Assembly: GCA_964624465.1 (NCBI GenBank)
Contig: CAZUZD010000187.1
Span: 1-12,148, forward strand
Direction: 5' to 3'
Length of the DNA: 12,148 bases
Source of the DNA: CAZUZD01 sp964624465
Lineage (GTDB): Bacteria; Planctomycetota; Planctomycetia; Isosphaerales; Isosphaeraceae
Part shown: one piece after another, positions 1 through 7,215 of the stretch
Numbering within the stretch: the first letter of the stretch is position 1
How the letters are laid out: each line of letters starts with the position of its first letter
The notes under the pieces: model-generated
Seen by the model: only the letters and a program-made list of their open reading frames with translations
Databases searched by the model: none
Told to the model about the DNA's origin: nothing
Made by a program: the position numbers and the translations under genes

Positions 1-1400
1 CTCCCGCCGTGCCCGCGCCCGTCCCGCCGGCAGCGCCCGCACCGCCGGTCGCCACACCGGCCGCTGCCGCCACGGTTCCGGCTCCGGCCCCGCCGGCGCC
101 CGCCACGGGGACGCCGGTGCCCAAGGGGGTGCGGATCCGGGTCGACGCCGAGCAGCTCGACCAGCTGGTGGGGATGGCCGGCGAGCTGGCCGTGCTGACG
201 GATAGCCTGCAGGGGCTGTCCGAGCTGCCCGGGGCCGACCGCTGGTCGGGCATGCTCGAGGCGCTGGAGCGGCTGGGGCGCCGGCTCCGCGACACGACGC
301 TCGAGCTGCGGATGGTGCCGATCGAGGAGCTGTTCGTGCGGTTCCCGCGGGTCGTGCGCGACCTGGCCGACCGCGTGGGCAAGCGGATCGAGCTGAAGCT
401 CGAAGGGGAGGACACCCAGCTCGACCGCACGATCATCGAGCGGCTGGTCGAGCCGATGATCCACCTCCTGCGCAACGCCATCGACCACGGCCTGGAGCCG
501 CCCGACGAGCGGCTGGCCGCCGGCAAGGGGCCGACCGGCCGGATCACCATCGGCGCCGGGCACGAGGGGGACCGGGTCGCGATCCGGATCTCCGACGACG
601 GCCGGGGCCTGGACCGGGCGAAGATCCTCAAGAAGGGGGTCACGCTCGGCCTGCTGCCCCCCGAGACGACGGCCGACGACCCCCGGGTGGCGAACCTGAT
701 CTTCGAGGCCGGGTTCTCGACCCGCGACCAGGCCGGCGAGCTCTCGGGCCGCGGCGTGGGCATGGACGTCGTCAGCGACACGATCCGGAGCCTGCGCGGG
801 ACGATCACCCTGCGGAGCCAGGAGGGGCGCGGGACCACGTTCCTGATCCGCCTGCCGCTGACCCTGGCGATGATCGACGGCCTGCTGGTCGAGGTCGACG
901 GCGACCGCTACGTGGTGCCGATCGGCCAGGTCGACGAGTGCGTCTCGCTCTCGCCCGACGAGGCCGTCAGCACCATGGGCCGGCTGGCCGCTGTGGTCCG
1001 CGGCGACCTGGTGCCGATCATCCCGCTCCGGGGCCTCTTCGGGGCCGACCCCTCGGCGCCGGTGGCGCACCGCCGCGAGCTGCTGCTGACCCGCTTCGGC
1101 GAGCAGCGGGTGGGCGTGGTGGTCGACCAGCTCCTGGGGCGGGTCCAGGCGGTGATCCAGCCGCTCGACGCCCACCTGGCCCGGCTGAACCGCTTCTCGG
1201 GAGCCACCATCCTGGGCGACGGCAGCGTGAGCCTGATCCTCGACCTGGCCGGCCTGGTCTCCGACGCCCGCAACACCCTCGTCACCCACGCCCACCCCCA
1301 CCCCCCCGCCGCGGCCAGCCGCGCGGCGGCCCCTGCGCCATCCACCCCCCCGACGCCCCCCGCCGCCACCCCCGAGCCTGCCACGAGGCCGAAGTCATGA
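1..1400 (+). CDS. cheA: Chemotaxis histidine kinase CheA, 3' part (5' end outside the window)
   Basis: CheA is the cytoplasmic kinase that autophosphorylates in receptor arrays and passes phosphate to CheY and CheB. The reading frame is open at the window edge (first full codon at base 3). Counting from the GTG at base 9, residues 1-37 are a Pro/Ala linker, about 41-104 the P3 dimerisation helices, and about 105-283 the P4 ATP-binding domain. P4 has the N box HLLRNAIDHG (152-161), DDGRGL (196-201) and GRGVGMDVV (247-255). About 284-420 is the CheW-like P5 domain, followed by a Pro/Ala-rich tail to residue 463. There is no C-terminal receiver domain. The phospho-accepting P1 (Hpt) domain is not in the window and should lie upstream, so the GTG at 9 is unlikely to be the real start. 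The stop overlaps the mcp start as ATGA, implying translational coupling. Identity is very secure. Confidence 0.96.
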   Translation, partial: PAVPAPVPPAAPAPPVATPAAAATVPAPAPPAPATGTPVPKGVRIRVDAEQLDQLVGMAGELAVLTDSLQGLSELPGADRWSGMLEALERLGRRLRDTTLELRMVPIEELFVRFPRVVRDLADRVGKRIELKLEGEDTQLDRTIIERLVEPMIHLLRNAIDHGLEPPDERLAAGKGPTGRITIGAGHEGDRVAIRISDDGRGLDRAKILKKGVTLGLLPPETTADDPRVANLIFEAGFSTRDQAGELSGRGVGMDVVSDTIRSLRGTITLRSQEGRGTTFLIRLPLTLAMIDGLLVEVDGDRYVVPIGQVDECVSLSPDEAVSTMGRLAAVVRGDLVPIIPLRGLFGADPSAPVAHRRELLLTRFGEQRVGVVVDQLLGRVQAVIQPLDAHLARLNRFSGATILGDGSVSLILDLAGLVSDARNTLVTHAHPHPPAAASRAAAPAPSTPPTPPAATPEPATRPKS

Positions 1401-3154
1401 ACCTGAGTATCCGCACCAAGCTGATCCTGATGCTGCTGGCCTTCGCCCTGGTGCCGGCGCTGGGGCTGACGTACGTCACGTTCAAGGCGACCGAGCAGAT
1501 GCGCGAGAGCGCCTCGCGGCTGGTCTACCGCTCGGCGCTGCTCTCGGCGCAGACGCTGGAGATGTCGCCGCTGTCGATGGCCGCGGGCCGGACCTATCCG
1601 GTGCTGGTCCGCGACAAGCTCGGGCCGGTCGACGAGACCATGGACCGGATGCTCGCCGAGTACAAGATCGTCAGCCAGCTGGTGCTCCTGTCCCCCGAGC
1701 TGACGGTGGTGACCAACCAGGCCCGCCGCGACGAGCGCGAGCAGTTCAACACGGGTAGCCGGCTGCCGAGCCCCTACGCCGAGTACGTCCGCAGCCAGCT
1801 CGCCGCCGGCGACAGCCGCACCGGCGGGGTCCTGGAGATCGAGAACGGCCTGAACGGCCAGGAGATCCTCGGCGTCGGCACCGTCACCCTCCTGGAAGAG
1901 GAGGGGGGCGAGCCGAAGACCTACGCGGTCCTGAGCGTCGCCCACCGCTCCGACGTCTATGGCGCCATCAACAACATCCGCTACCAGAACCTGGGCCTGC
2001 TGGCGGTCGCCATCCCGGCGGCCATCGGGCTGGGCTACTGGCTCTCGATGCTGCTGGTGCGGCCGCTCCGCGAGATCATGGGCGTGAGCGAGGAGCTCTC
2101 GGGCGGCAACCTCACCGTGCACTCGGCCATCAGCAGCCGCGACGAGCTGGGGGTGCTGGCCGGCCAGGTGAACACGACCATCGAGCGGCTCAGCGACGTG
2201 ATCCGCGAGATCGGCCAGGCGACCGGCTCGGTCTCCACCGCCAGCAGCGAGCTGTCCTCGAGCGCCCAGGAGCTCTCGCAGGGCTCCACCGAGCAGGCCA
2301 GCACCCTGCAGGAGATCGCCTCCAGCCTCTCGACCGTCGACGGCTCGGTGAAGGCCAACTCGCAGCACGCGCTGCAAACCGCCCGCACGGCCAACGAGGT
2401 CAGCGACCAGGCGGAGCAGGGGGGCAAGGCGGTGCAGGAGACCGTCTCGGCCATGCGGCAGATCGCCCACACGATCAAGATCGTCGAGGACATCGCCTAC
2501 CAGACCAACCTGCTGGCGCTCAACGCCGCCATCGAGGCCGCCCGCGCCGGCACCCAGGGCAAGGGGTTCGCCGTGGTGGCCGGCGAGGTCCGCAAGCTGG
2601 CCGAGCGGAGCCAGGCGGCGGCGCACCAGATCGGCGAGCTGGCCGGCTCGAGCGTGAGCGTGGCCGAGAACGCCGGCGCCCTGCTCAACAAGATCGTCCC
2701 GTCGATCCGCCGCACGTCCGATCTGGTCAAGGAGATCGCCTCGGCCTCGCAGGAGCAGACGGCGGCGATCCACGAGATCAGCACCGGCGTGCGGCAGCTC
2801 GACGAGGTGGTGCAGCAGAACGTCTCGTCGAGCGTGCAGCTGGCCTCGACGGCCGCGTCGCTGGCCACCCAGGCGACGACCCTGGAGCAGCTCGTCGGCT
2901 TCTTCCGCGTCACCAACGGCCGCGTCCAGAGCGGCGGCAGCCGCACCCGTATCGAGCCGCACGCCGAGCCGATGCGGTACCCGAGCGGCCCGTCCGCTCA
3001 CCGGCTGGGCGGCGCGCCCCGGCCCGGGTCCGGGCCGGTCCGCACCACCCGCTCGCTGCCGGGCGGCCGGCCGGCGGCCGACCCCGACCCCCGCACGACC
3101 GACGGCGGGATCGTGGTCAACCTCGACGACGACGGCGATTTCGAGCGGTTCTGA
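1397..3154 (+). CDS. Transmembrane methyl-accepting chemotaxis protein
   Basis: This is a 585-residue receptor that signals to CheA/CheW. Residues about 9-29 form the first membrane helix, 30-198 an extracytoplasmic sensor domain, 199-221 the second helix, 221-270 a HAMP domain, and about 280-504 the antiparallel signalling coiled coil. The hairpin is unmistakable at 361-404 (QTNLLALNAAIEAARAG, then GFAVVAGEVRKLAERS). Its tip reads GTQGKG, with Thr where many receptors have Glu. Two sites fit the methylation consensus: A301-S310 around Q305/E306 and A448-A457 around Q452/E453. Residues 505-580 are a Pro/Gly/Arg-rich tail ending in DFERF, a possible CheR/CheB docking pentapeptide. The ATG at 1397 is chosen because it overlaps the cheA stop, follows a GAGG site at 1385-1388 and starts a clean membrane-anchor sequence. 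The frame is open further upstream, but that stretch is antisense-like noise inside cheA. The sensor may be Cache-like; its ligand cannot be inferred. Confidence 0.95.
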   Translation: MNLSIRTKLILMLLAFALVPALGLTYVTFKATEQMRESASRLVYRSALLSAQTLEMSPLSMAAGRTYPVLVRDKLGPVDETMDRMLAEYKIVSQLVLLSPELTVVTNQARRDEREQFNTGSRLPSPYAEYVRSQLAAGDSRTGGVLEIENGLNGQEILGVGTVTLLEEEGGEPKTYAVLSVAHRSDVYGAINNIRYQNLGLLAVAIPAAIGLGYWLSMLLVRPLREIMGVSEELSGGNLTVHSAISSRDELGVLAGQVNTTIERLSDVIREIGQATGSVSTASSELSSSAQELSQGSTEQASTLQEIASSLSTVDGSVKANSQHALQTARTANEVSDQAEQGGKAVQETVSAMRQIAHTIKIVEDIAYQTNLLALNAAIEAARAGTQGKGFAVVAGEVRKLAERSQAAAHQIGELAGSSVSVAENAGALLNKIVPSIRRTSDLVKEIASASQEQTAAIHEISTGVRQLDEVVQQNVSSSVQLASTAASLATQATTLEQLVGFFRVTNGRVQSGGSRTRIEPHAEPMRYPSGPSAHRLGGAPRPGSGPVRTTRSLPGGRPAADPDPRTTDGGIVVNLDDDGDFERF

Positions 3155-3170
3155 ACCACCCCCACACCTC

Positions 3171-3176
3171 AGGAGG
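3171..3176 (+). promoter_or_regulatory. Strong ribosome binding site for cheW
   Basis: AGGAGG lies 10 bases before the ATG at 3187, in the 32-base gap after mcp. It is the best Shine-Dalgarno match in the operon and fixes the cheW start. The other che genes are coupled by overlap or near contact, so cheW has its own initiation signal. Confidence 0.8.
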
Positions 3177-3186
3177 CCAACACGCC

Positions 3187-3723
3187 ATGGACGCTCCGAC
3201 CGCGGGCCGCCCGCCCGGGCCCCAGCCCCTGGGCTTCGAGGAGGGGGACGATCACGACCGCACCGACGCCTACGTCGTGTTCCAGCTCGGCCGTGAGCAC
3301 TATGCGCTCGAGGTCGGCCGGGTCCGCGAGGTGCTCGACGTCTCCCCCCTGACCCGCGTCCCGGGCGCCGGCCGCGCCCTGGTCGGCCTGTACAACCTCC
3401 GCGGCCACGTCGTGCCGGTCTGGGACCTGCGGGTCCCGTTCCGGCTGGTCGACCCCGAGGGCCGCGAGCCGGCGCCCTGCGTGCTCATGGTCGAGCCCGA
3501 CCTGGAGCACCCGGCGCGGGTGGCCGGCCTGCTGGTCGACCGCGTCTCCGACGTGCTCGACCTGCCGCCCGACCAGATGCAGCCGGCGCCGTCGCTGGGC
3601 CTCGGGCCCGCGTCGGCGTTCGTGCGCGGCCTGATCCGCCACGGCGACCACTTCCTGATGGCGCTGGACCTGGATCGCGTCTTCGCCACCCTGGGCGACG
3701 ACGCCGCCGCCGGGGTGGGCTGA
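3187..3723 (+). CDS. cheW: Chemotaxis coupling protein CheW
   Basis: CheW bridges receptor tips and the CheA P5 domain in the signalling array. The 178-residue product has a short Pro/Asp-rich leader (1-27) and then a single CheW domain from about 28 to 168. Recognisable family features are YVVFQLGREHYALEV (29-43), the RVPG turn (57-60), and GLYNLRGHVVPVWDLR (67-82) with the conserved Arg of NLRG at 72. The length is near the family norm, slightly extended at the N terminus. The start at 3187 is supported by the AGGAGG site. It sits between the receptor and cheR in the same operon. Confidence in identity is very high. Confidence 0.95.
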   Translation: MDAPTAGRPPGPQPLGFEEGDDHDRTDAYVVFQLGREHYALEVGRVREVLDVSPLTRVPGAGRALVGLYNLRGHVVPVWDLRVPFRLVDPEGREPAPCVLMVEPDLEHPARVAGLLVDRVSDVLDLPPDQMQPAPSLGLGPASAFVRGLIRHGDHFLMALDLDRVFATLGDDAAAGVG

Positions 3724-3726
3724 GCC

Positions 3727-4605
3727 GTGGCCACCCGCCCCGAGCCGCCGCGGTCCGGGCCCACCCCCCGCCGGCCGACGCCCTGGTCCGACGCCGACTT
3801 CGCCCCGCTGGCGGCGACGCTCCGCGACCCCGGCCGCTACGGCGTTCTGAACCCGCAGCGGCTGGGGCTGCTGCGCGCCCGGCTCCAGGTCCGGCTCAAG
3901 GCGCTCGGGGTGCCGAGCTTCACCTGGTTCCACGAGCACGACCTCCTGGCCCGCCCCCACGGCCCCGGGGCGCAGATGCTCATCGACCTGACGACGATCA
4001 ACCACTCCAGCTTCTTCCGCGAGCCGGTGCCGCTGCGGGCCCTGGCCGAGCACCTCGTCGGCCGGATCCGCGCCGCCCCCTACGGCACGGTGCGGTGCTG
4101 GTCGGCCGGCTGCTCCAACGGCCAGGAGCCGTACAGCCTGGCGATCCTGATCGCCGAGCTGATGGGCGGCACCCTGCCGGCCAACCTGGAGCTCTACGCC
4201 TCGGACCTCTCGCTCGAGGTCGTGCGCACGGCCGCCGAGGCCACCTACGACGCCCGCATGGTCGCCGAGCTGCCGCCCGAGCGGCTCCGGCGGTTCTTCC
4301 TCCGCGGCCGAGGACCCCGCCAGGGCGCCTACCGGGTGGCCCCCGAGATCCGCCGCGCCGTGCAGTTCCGCCAGTTCGACCTCCGCCGCCCCGAGTGGCC
4401 GATCCCCGCCGAGCTCGACGCCGTGCTCTGCCGCAATGTCGCGATCTACTTCAACGAGACCGAGCAGCGCGAGCTGCTGGAGCGGCTGGGCCGCCAGGTC
4501 GCCATCGGCGGCTGGGTCGTGATGGGCAACTGCGAGATCTTCGCCGACGTCCCGGGCGTGCTCCGCAAGCTTGCCCCGTCCATCTTCCAGAGGGTCGCGA
4601 GCTGA
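3727..4605 (+). CDS. cheR: Chemoreceptor glutamate methyltransferase CheR
   Basis: CheR transfers methyl groups from S-adenosylmethionine to glutamates of the receptor's signalling domain for adaptation. The 292-residue product has the all-helical N-terminal domain (about 22-90), the FFREP motif (96-100), and the SAM-binding motif around 123-137 (AGCSNGQEPYS). It also has ASD at 158-160 and CRNVAIYF (235-242). The beta-subdomain loop at 190-204 reads FFLRGRGPRQGAYRV. It is as long as the E. coli loop that binds receptor pentapeptides. Near the C terminus GNCEIF (267-272) replaces the usual GHSES-type stretch. The start is a GTG only 3 bases after the cheW stop, with a weak G-rich site before it, so translation is probably coupled. 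The stop overlaps the cheB ATG by one base (TGATG). Confidence 0.95.
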   Translation: MATRPEPPRSGPTPRRPTPWSDADFAPLAATLRDPGRYGVLNPQRLGLLRARLQVRLKALGVPSFTWFHEHDLLARPHGPGAQMLIDLTTINHSSFFREPVPLRALAEHLVGRIRAAPYGTVRCWSAGCSNGQEPYSLAILIAELMGGTLPANLELYASDLSLEVVRTAAEATYDARMVAELPPERLRRFFLRGRGPRQGAYRVAPEIRRAVQFRQFDLRRPEWPIPAELDAVLCRNVAIYFNETEQRELLERLGRQVAIGGWVVMGNCEIFADVPGVLRKLAPSIFQRVAS

Positions 4606-5816
4606 TGAGTCGGTCCGACCTCTCCCCCCACACTCGCGGCCCGGTCGACGTGCTGATCGTCGACGACAGCGCGCTGGCGCGCCAGACCCTCCGCGCCATC
4701 GTCGAGGCCGACCCCGACTTCCGGGTGCAGACGGCCAACGACCCCTACGAGGCGGTCGAGCTGATGAAGGTCCGTCGGCCGGGGGTCATCCTGCTCGACG
4801 TGATGATGCCCAGGATGGACGGCCTGACCTTCCTCAAGAAGCTGATGCGGCAGCACCCGCTGCCGGTCCTGCTCTGCACCAATCACGCCGAGCGCGGGCT
4901 CACCGGCCTGGAGCTGGGGGCGCTGGAGGTGATCTCCAAGCCCGACTGGGCCCACCCGCACGAGCTGGCCGCCTGGGGCGACCGGCTCCGCGACAGCCTG
5001 CGGGCGGCCACCGGCCTGGCCCTCGCCGGCACCGGCAACTTCCCGTCCAGCGGCACCGGCTACCCGCCCGTCCCGGCCCCCACGGCCCCGGCCCCGTCGG
5101 GGTCCCTGTCCACTGCCTCGGGGATCGCCCCGGTGCCCGTGCCCGGCGGCGAGCCGGCCCGGGCGATCAGCACGCCGAGGCTCACCGCCGACGTGATCCT
5201 GCCGCGGCCGCTGGCCACCGCGCGGGTGGGCACCGGCGACCCGATCATCGCCGTGGGGGCCAGCACCGGCGGCGTCCAGGCGATCACCCGGCTGCTGCGG
5301 GGCTTCGGCGCCGGGGCGCCCGGGATCGTGATCGTGCAGCACATGCCGTCGCACTTCACGGCCGTCTTCGCCGAGCGGCTGGCGGCCGACCCCGGCATCG
5401 CCATGCAGGTGGCCGAGGCCCGCGGCAGCGAGACGATCCGCCCGGGCACCGTCTGGATCATCCCCGGCCACGCCCACGGCCTGGTGCGGCGCGCCGGGCA
5501 CACGTACCGCATCGAGCTGGTCGACGGCCCGCCGGTCAACCGGCACCGGCCCAGCGTCGACGTCCTGTTCCGCTCGGTCGCCCAGGCCGCCGGCCCCCGC
5601 GCCGTGGGCGTGCTGCTGACCGGCATGGGGGACGACGGCGCCCAGGGCCTGCTGGAGATGCACGAGCTGGGGGCCCCCACCATCGCGCAGGACGAGGCCA
5701 CCTGCGTCGTCTTCGGCATGCCCCGCGAGGCCATCCGCCGCGGCGCCGCCCGCCAGGTGCTGCCCCTCGACTCCATCCCCATGGCCGCCACCGGCGCCGC
5801 CGCCAGCGTCAAATGA
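4605..5816 (+). CDS. cheB: Chemotaxis response regulator and receptor methylesterase/deamidase CheB
   Basis: CheB removes receptor methyl groups and deamidates receptor glutamines when phosphorylated by CheA. The 403-residue product has an N-terminal receiver domain (about 13-135) with D20/D21, phosphoacceptor D65 (LLDVMMP), T92 and K112. A long Pro/Ser/Thr/Gly linker (about 140-208) joins it to the esterase domain (about 212-395). The esterase triad is visible as S220 in GASTGG, H246 in QHMP and D344 in GMGDDG. All key residues are present, so the enzyme should be active and phosphorylation-controlled. The ATG overlaps the cheR stop. It is the last gene of the operon and faces a - strand gene 28 bases away. 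Confidence 0.96.
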   Translation: MSRSDLSPHTRGPVDVLIVDDSALARQTLRAIVEADPDFRVQTANDPYEAVELMKVRRPGVILLDVMMPRMDGLTFLKKLMRQHPLPVLLCTNHAERGLTGLELGALEVISKPDWAHPHELAAWGDRLRDSLRAATGLALAGTGNFPSSGTGYPPVPAPTAPAPSGSLSTASGIAPVPVPGGEPARAISTPRLTADVILPRPLATARVGTGDPIIAVGASTGGVQAITRLLRGFGAGAPGIVIVQHMPSHFTAVFAERLAADPGIAMQVAEARGSETIRPGTVWIIPGHAHGLVRRAGHTYRIELVDGPPVNRHRPSVDVLFRSVAQAAGPRAVGVLLTGMGDDGAQGLLEMHELGAPTIAQDEATCVVFGMPREAIRRGAARQVLPLDSIPMAATGAAASVK

Positions 5817-5822
5817 GCCGGC

Positions 5823-5836
5823 CGACGGCGCCGTCG
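5823..5836. repeat. Perfect 14-base palindrome between convergent genes
   Basis: CGACGGC/GCCGTCG fills half of the 28-base gap between the cheB stop and the stop of the - strand gene. It could form a short hairpin and help end transcription from both sides. It has no T-run on either side, so it is not a classical intrinsic terminator. In DNA this GC-rich a palindrome of this size can occur by chance. Confidence 0.4.
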
Positions 5837-5844
5837 TGGGCCCG

Positions 5845-6441
5845 TCAGTCGGCGATCTCCAGGTGCGCGTCGCGGAGGAAGATGCGGTTGGTCGGCACGG
5901 TCGAGATCGGCCCGTTGATCGCGAAGATCGCGATCCGGTACGTCTTGCCCGGCATCGGGTCGGCCAGCTCGACGCGGTTGGCCGCGTTGAACCCCGCCAC
6001 CACGTTGCCGCCCCGCTTCCCCTCCTTGAACGGCAGCTTGCCGTCGACCCAGATCTCGCCGTAGTCGTCGACGACCGCCTCGAACGCGACCTTCTTCCCC
6101 GCCACGCCCGGCGGCAGCGTGACGCTGAGCCGGTACCAGCAGAAGCAGATCTTCCCCCCCGAGCGCCGCTGGCCCAGGGTGGTCGGGTCGATGAGTTCCC
6201 AGCCCGAGTCATCGAAGTCGGCGGCCATCGCCTTCGGCTCGTAGTCGAACACCGGCACGTCCTTGCCGTCGACCTGGTTCGTCGCCGGCACCAGCGTCAC
6301 GTCGTGCCACCGCCACTGGGCCTTCGCCTCGGCCGCCCCCTCCTTCGTCATCAGGTTGATCGCCTTCGACTGGGCCCAGGTGGCCGTCGGGATCAGGGCC
6401 GTGACGAGCACGGCGGTGGCGAACGTCGGGAGCAGTCGCAT
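5845..6441 (-). CDS. Secreted galactose-binding-like beta-sandwich protein
   Basis: The product has 198 residues with a signal peptide at 1-24 (MRLLPTFATAVLVTALIPTA, cleavage probably near TWA/QS). The rest resembles the sugar-binding jelly-roll found at the N terminus of glycoside hydrolase family 2 and related carbohydrate-acting proteins. The visible cues are FDDSGWE (76-82), WYRLSVTLPPG (102-112) and VVDDYGEIWVDGKL (123-136). A further conserved-looking end reads FAINGPIS...NRIFLRDAHLEI. No catalytic domain follows, so the domain stands alone. The ATG at 6441 is chosen because it starts the signal peptide and has GAGG (6451-6454 on the - strand) 9 bases upstream; a longer open frame upstream runs through repeats. 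The exact function and ligand are unknown. Confidence is high that it is a real secreted protein, moderate for the fold. Confidence 0.82.
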   Translation of the reverse strand: MRLLPTFATAVLVTALIPTATWAQSKAINLMTKEGAAEAKAQWRWHDVTLVPATNQVDGKDVPVFDYEPKAMAADFDDSGWELIDPTTLGQRRSGGKICFCWYRLSVTLPPGVAGKKVAFEAVVDDYGEIWVDGKLPFKEGKRGGNVVAGFNAANRVELADPMPGKTYRIAIFAINGPISTVPTNRIFLRDAHLEIAD

Positions 6442-6484
6442 GGTGCGGAGCCTCGTGGAGTGGTGGGGAGTCGGTCGGTCGGCG

Positions 6485-6563
6485 GGGTGGCTGGGGTCCG
6501 TCCACGGACCCTGGTGGCTCCAGTGCACTCCGGGGTTGCGGCCGACCGCAACCCCAGCCACCC
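6485..6563. repeat. Inverted pair of REP-like elements (copies a and b)
   Basis: Copy a on the + strand begins GGGTGGCTGGGGTCC (6485-6499) and continues into a 7-base-pair hairpin, GGGTCCG/CGGACCC (6494-6511, 4-base loop). Copy b is on the - strand, head GGGTGGCTGGGGTTG (6563-6549). Its hairpin is a perfect 10-base-pair stem, GGGGTTGCGG/CCGCAACCCC (6532-6555, loop CCGA). The two heads point towards each other, making a 79-bp bipartite unit. It lies in the leader region of the secreted sugar-binding-like gene. Confidence 0.75.
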
Positions 6564-6617
6564 AGTTCTTCGCGGCCTGTGTCCCTGAGGCCAGACGTTG
6601 AACCGCGAGACCCTTCG

Positions 6618-6645
6618 GGGTGGCTGGGGTCCGCAAGCGGACCCC
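6618..6645 (+). repeat. Single REP-like element (copy c)
   Basis: The head GGGTGGCTGGGGTCC (6618-6632) is identical to copy a. It runs into a perfect 9-base inverted repeat, GGGGTCCGC (6626-6634) and GCGGACCCC (6637-6645), separated by AA. No opposite-strand partner follows within the next 80 bases. It sits 51 bases past the stop of the small coiled-coil gene. Confidence 0.72.
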
Positions 6646-6696
6646 GGGCTGCTTGCCTGCGATTCAGGTGGATCGCGAGGTCCGCCAACGGTCGCC

Positions 6697-7191
6697 TCAC
6701 AGATGCCGGTCGCAGGGGCCGCCGCCGGGGACCCGGGTCCGGCAGATCGTCCCGTCGGGATTGAGCTCGCCGCAGACGCCGGTCGGGTCCGGACCGGGTC
6801 CCGCCGCAGAACCGGCCGCGGCCTGGGCTGCGGCCTCCTCGGCCTGCCATTGCTGGTGCACCAGGGACCGGACCTTCTGCTTCTGCGCGGCGATCCGCTG
6901 CTGGCGCTCCTTGCGGGCCTGGATCACCTTCTGGAGGGCCGGATCGGGTACGAAGCCGGGCCGGTCGGCGCCGTCCTCGGACCCGTTCGTGGCTGCTCGC
7001 GGCGAGGGTCTCGATGACGACGCATTCGGTCGGGTGCGGGGCGGCCCGCTGATGGTCGCGACGATCTGCTGCCACGGTCTGGCCACCGATTGCGGGCCGT
7101 GGCGCAGGGTCGAAACGGCGGCCCACACCAGGAGCCCGACCAGGAGTGTGCGCCACGGGTGTCGGAGCATCCCGGTCAGGAGACTGGACAT
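6697..7191 (-). CDS. Small membrane-anchored coiled-coil protein with C-terminal Cys3His motif
   Basis: I do not recognise this gene. The 164-residue product from the ATG at 7191 has an N-terminal membrane helix (about 13-28, LLVGLLVWAAVS). A Ser/Pro/Arg-rich linker (about 47-80) follows, then a charged Gln/Arg/Lys helix likely to be coiled coil (about 85-126). The C terminus carries C140, C150, C160 and H163, arranged C-x9-C-x9-C-x2-H, which could bind a metal ion. Similar CG-x-G-x-C-C-x2-H tails occur in assorted small bacterial proteins. The start is uncertain: GGAG (7206-7203 on the - strand) lies 11 bases before 7191, a second Met is at 7170, and a longer frame reaches 7344 only by reading through an inverted repeat. 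A membrane anchor with the tail in the cytoplasm is an inference. Confidence 0.68.
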   Translation of the reverse strand: MSSLLTGMLRHPWRTLLVGLLVWAAVSTLRHGPQSVARPWQQIVATISGPPRTRPNASSSRPSPRAATNGSEDGADRPGFVPDPALQKVIQARKERQQRIAAQKQKVRSLVHQQWQAEEAAAQAAAGSAAGPGPDPTGVCGELNPDGTICRTRVPGGGPCDRHL

Positions 7192-7215
7192 CGCGCGGAC
7201 TTCTCCGGTTCCGAC

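Noticed and set aside
9..11. GTG at base 9 as the cheA start
   Set aside because: It falls in a Pro/Ala linker and would leave a CheA without its phosphorylated P1 domain; the frame is open to the window edge.
938..1396. Extension of the mcp frame upstream to 938
   Set aside because: This part overlaps the conserved P5 domain of cheA and reads as Arg/Pro noise; the ATG at 1397 has a ribosome site and begins the membrane anchor.
908..3001. 697-residue open frame on the - strand across cheA and mcp
   Set aside because: Its translation is compositionally biased, without domain features, and it lies antisense to two certain genes; GC-rich codon bias leaves such frames open.
4446..6212. 588-residue - strand frame across cheR, cheB and the next gene
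   Set aside because: Antisense to cheR and cheB and in the wrong frame for the secreted protein gene; the translation is Arg/Gly/Ala low-complexity.
6442..6636. N-terminal extension of the secreted sugar-binding-like protein
   Set aside because: The extra residues are encoded by the repeat region and would bury the signal peptide.
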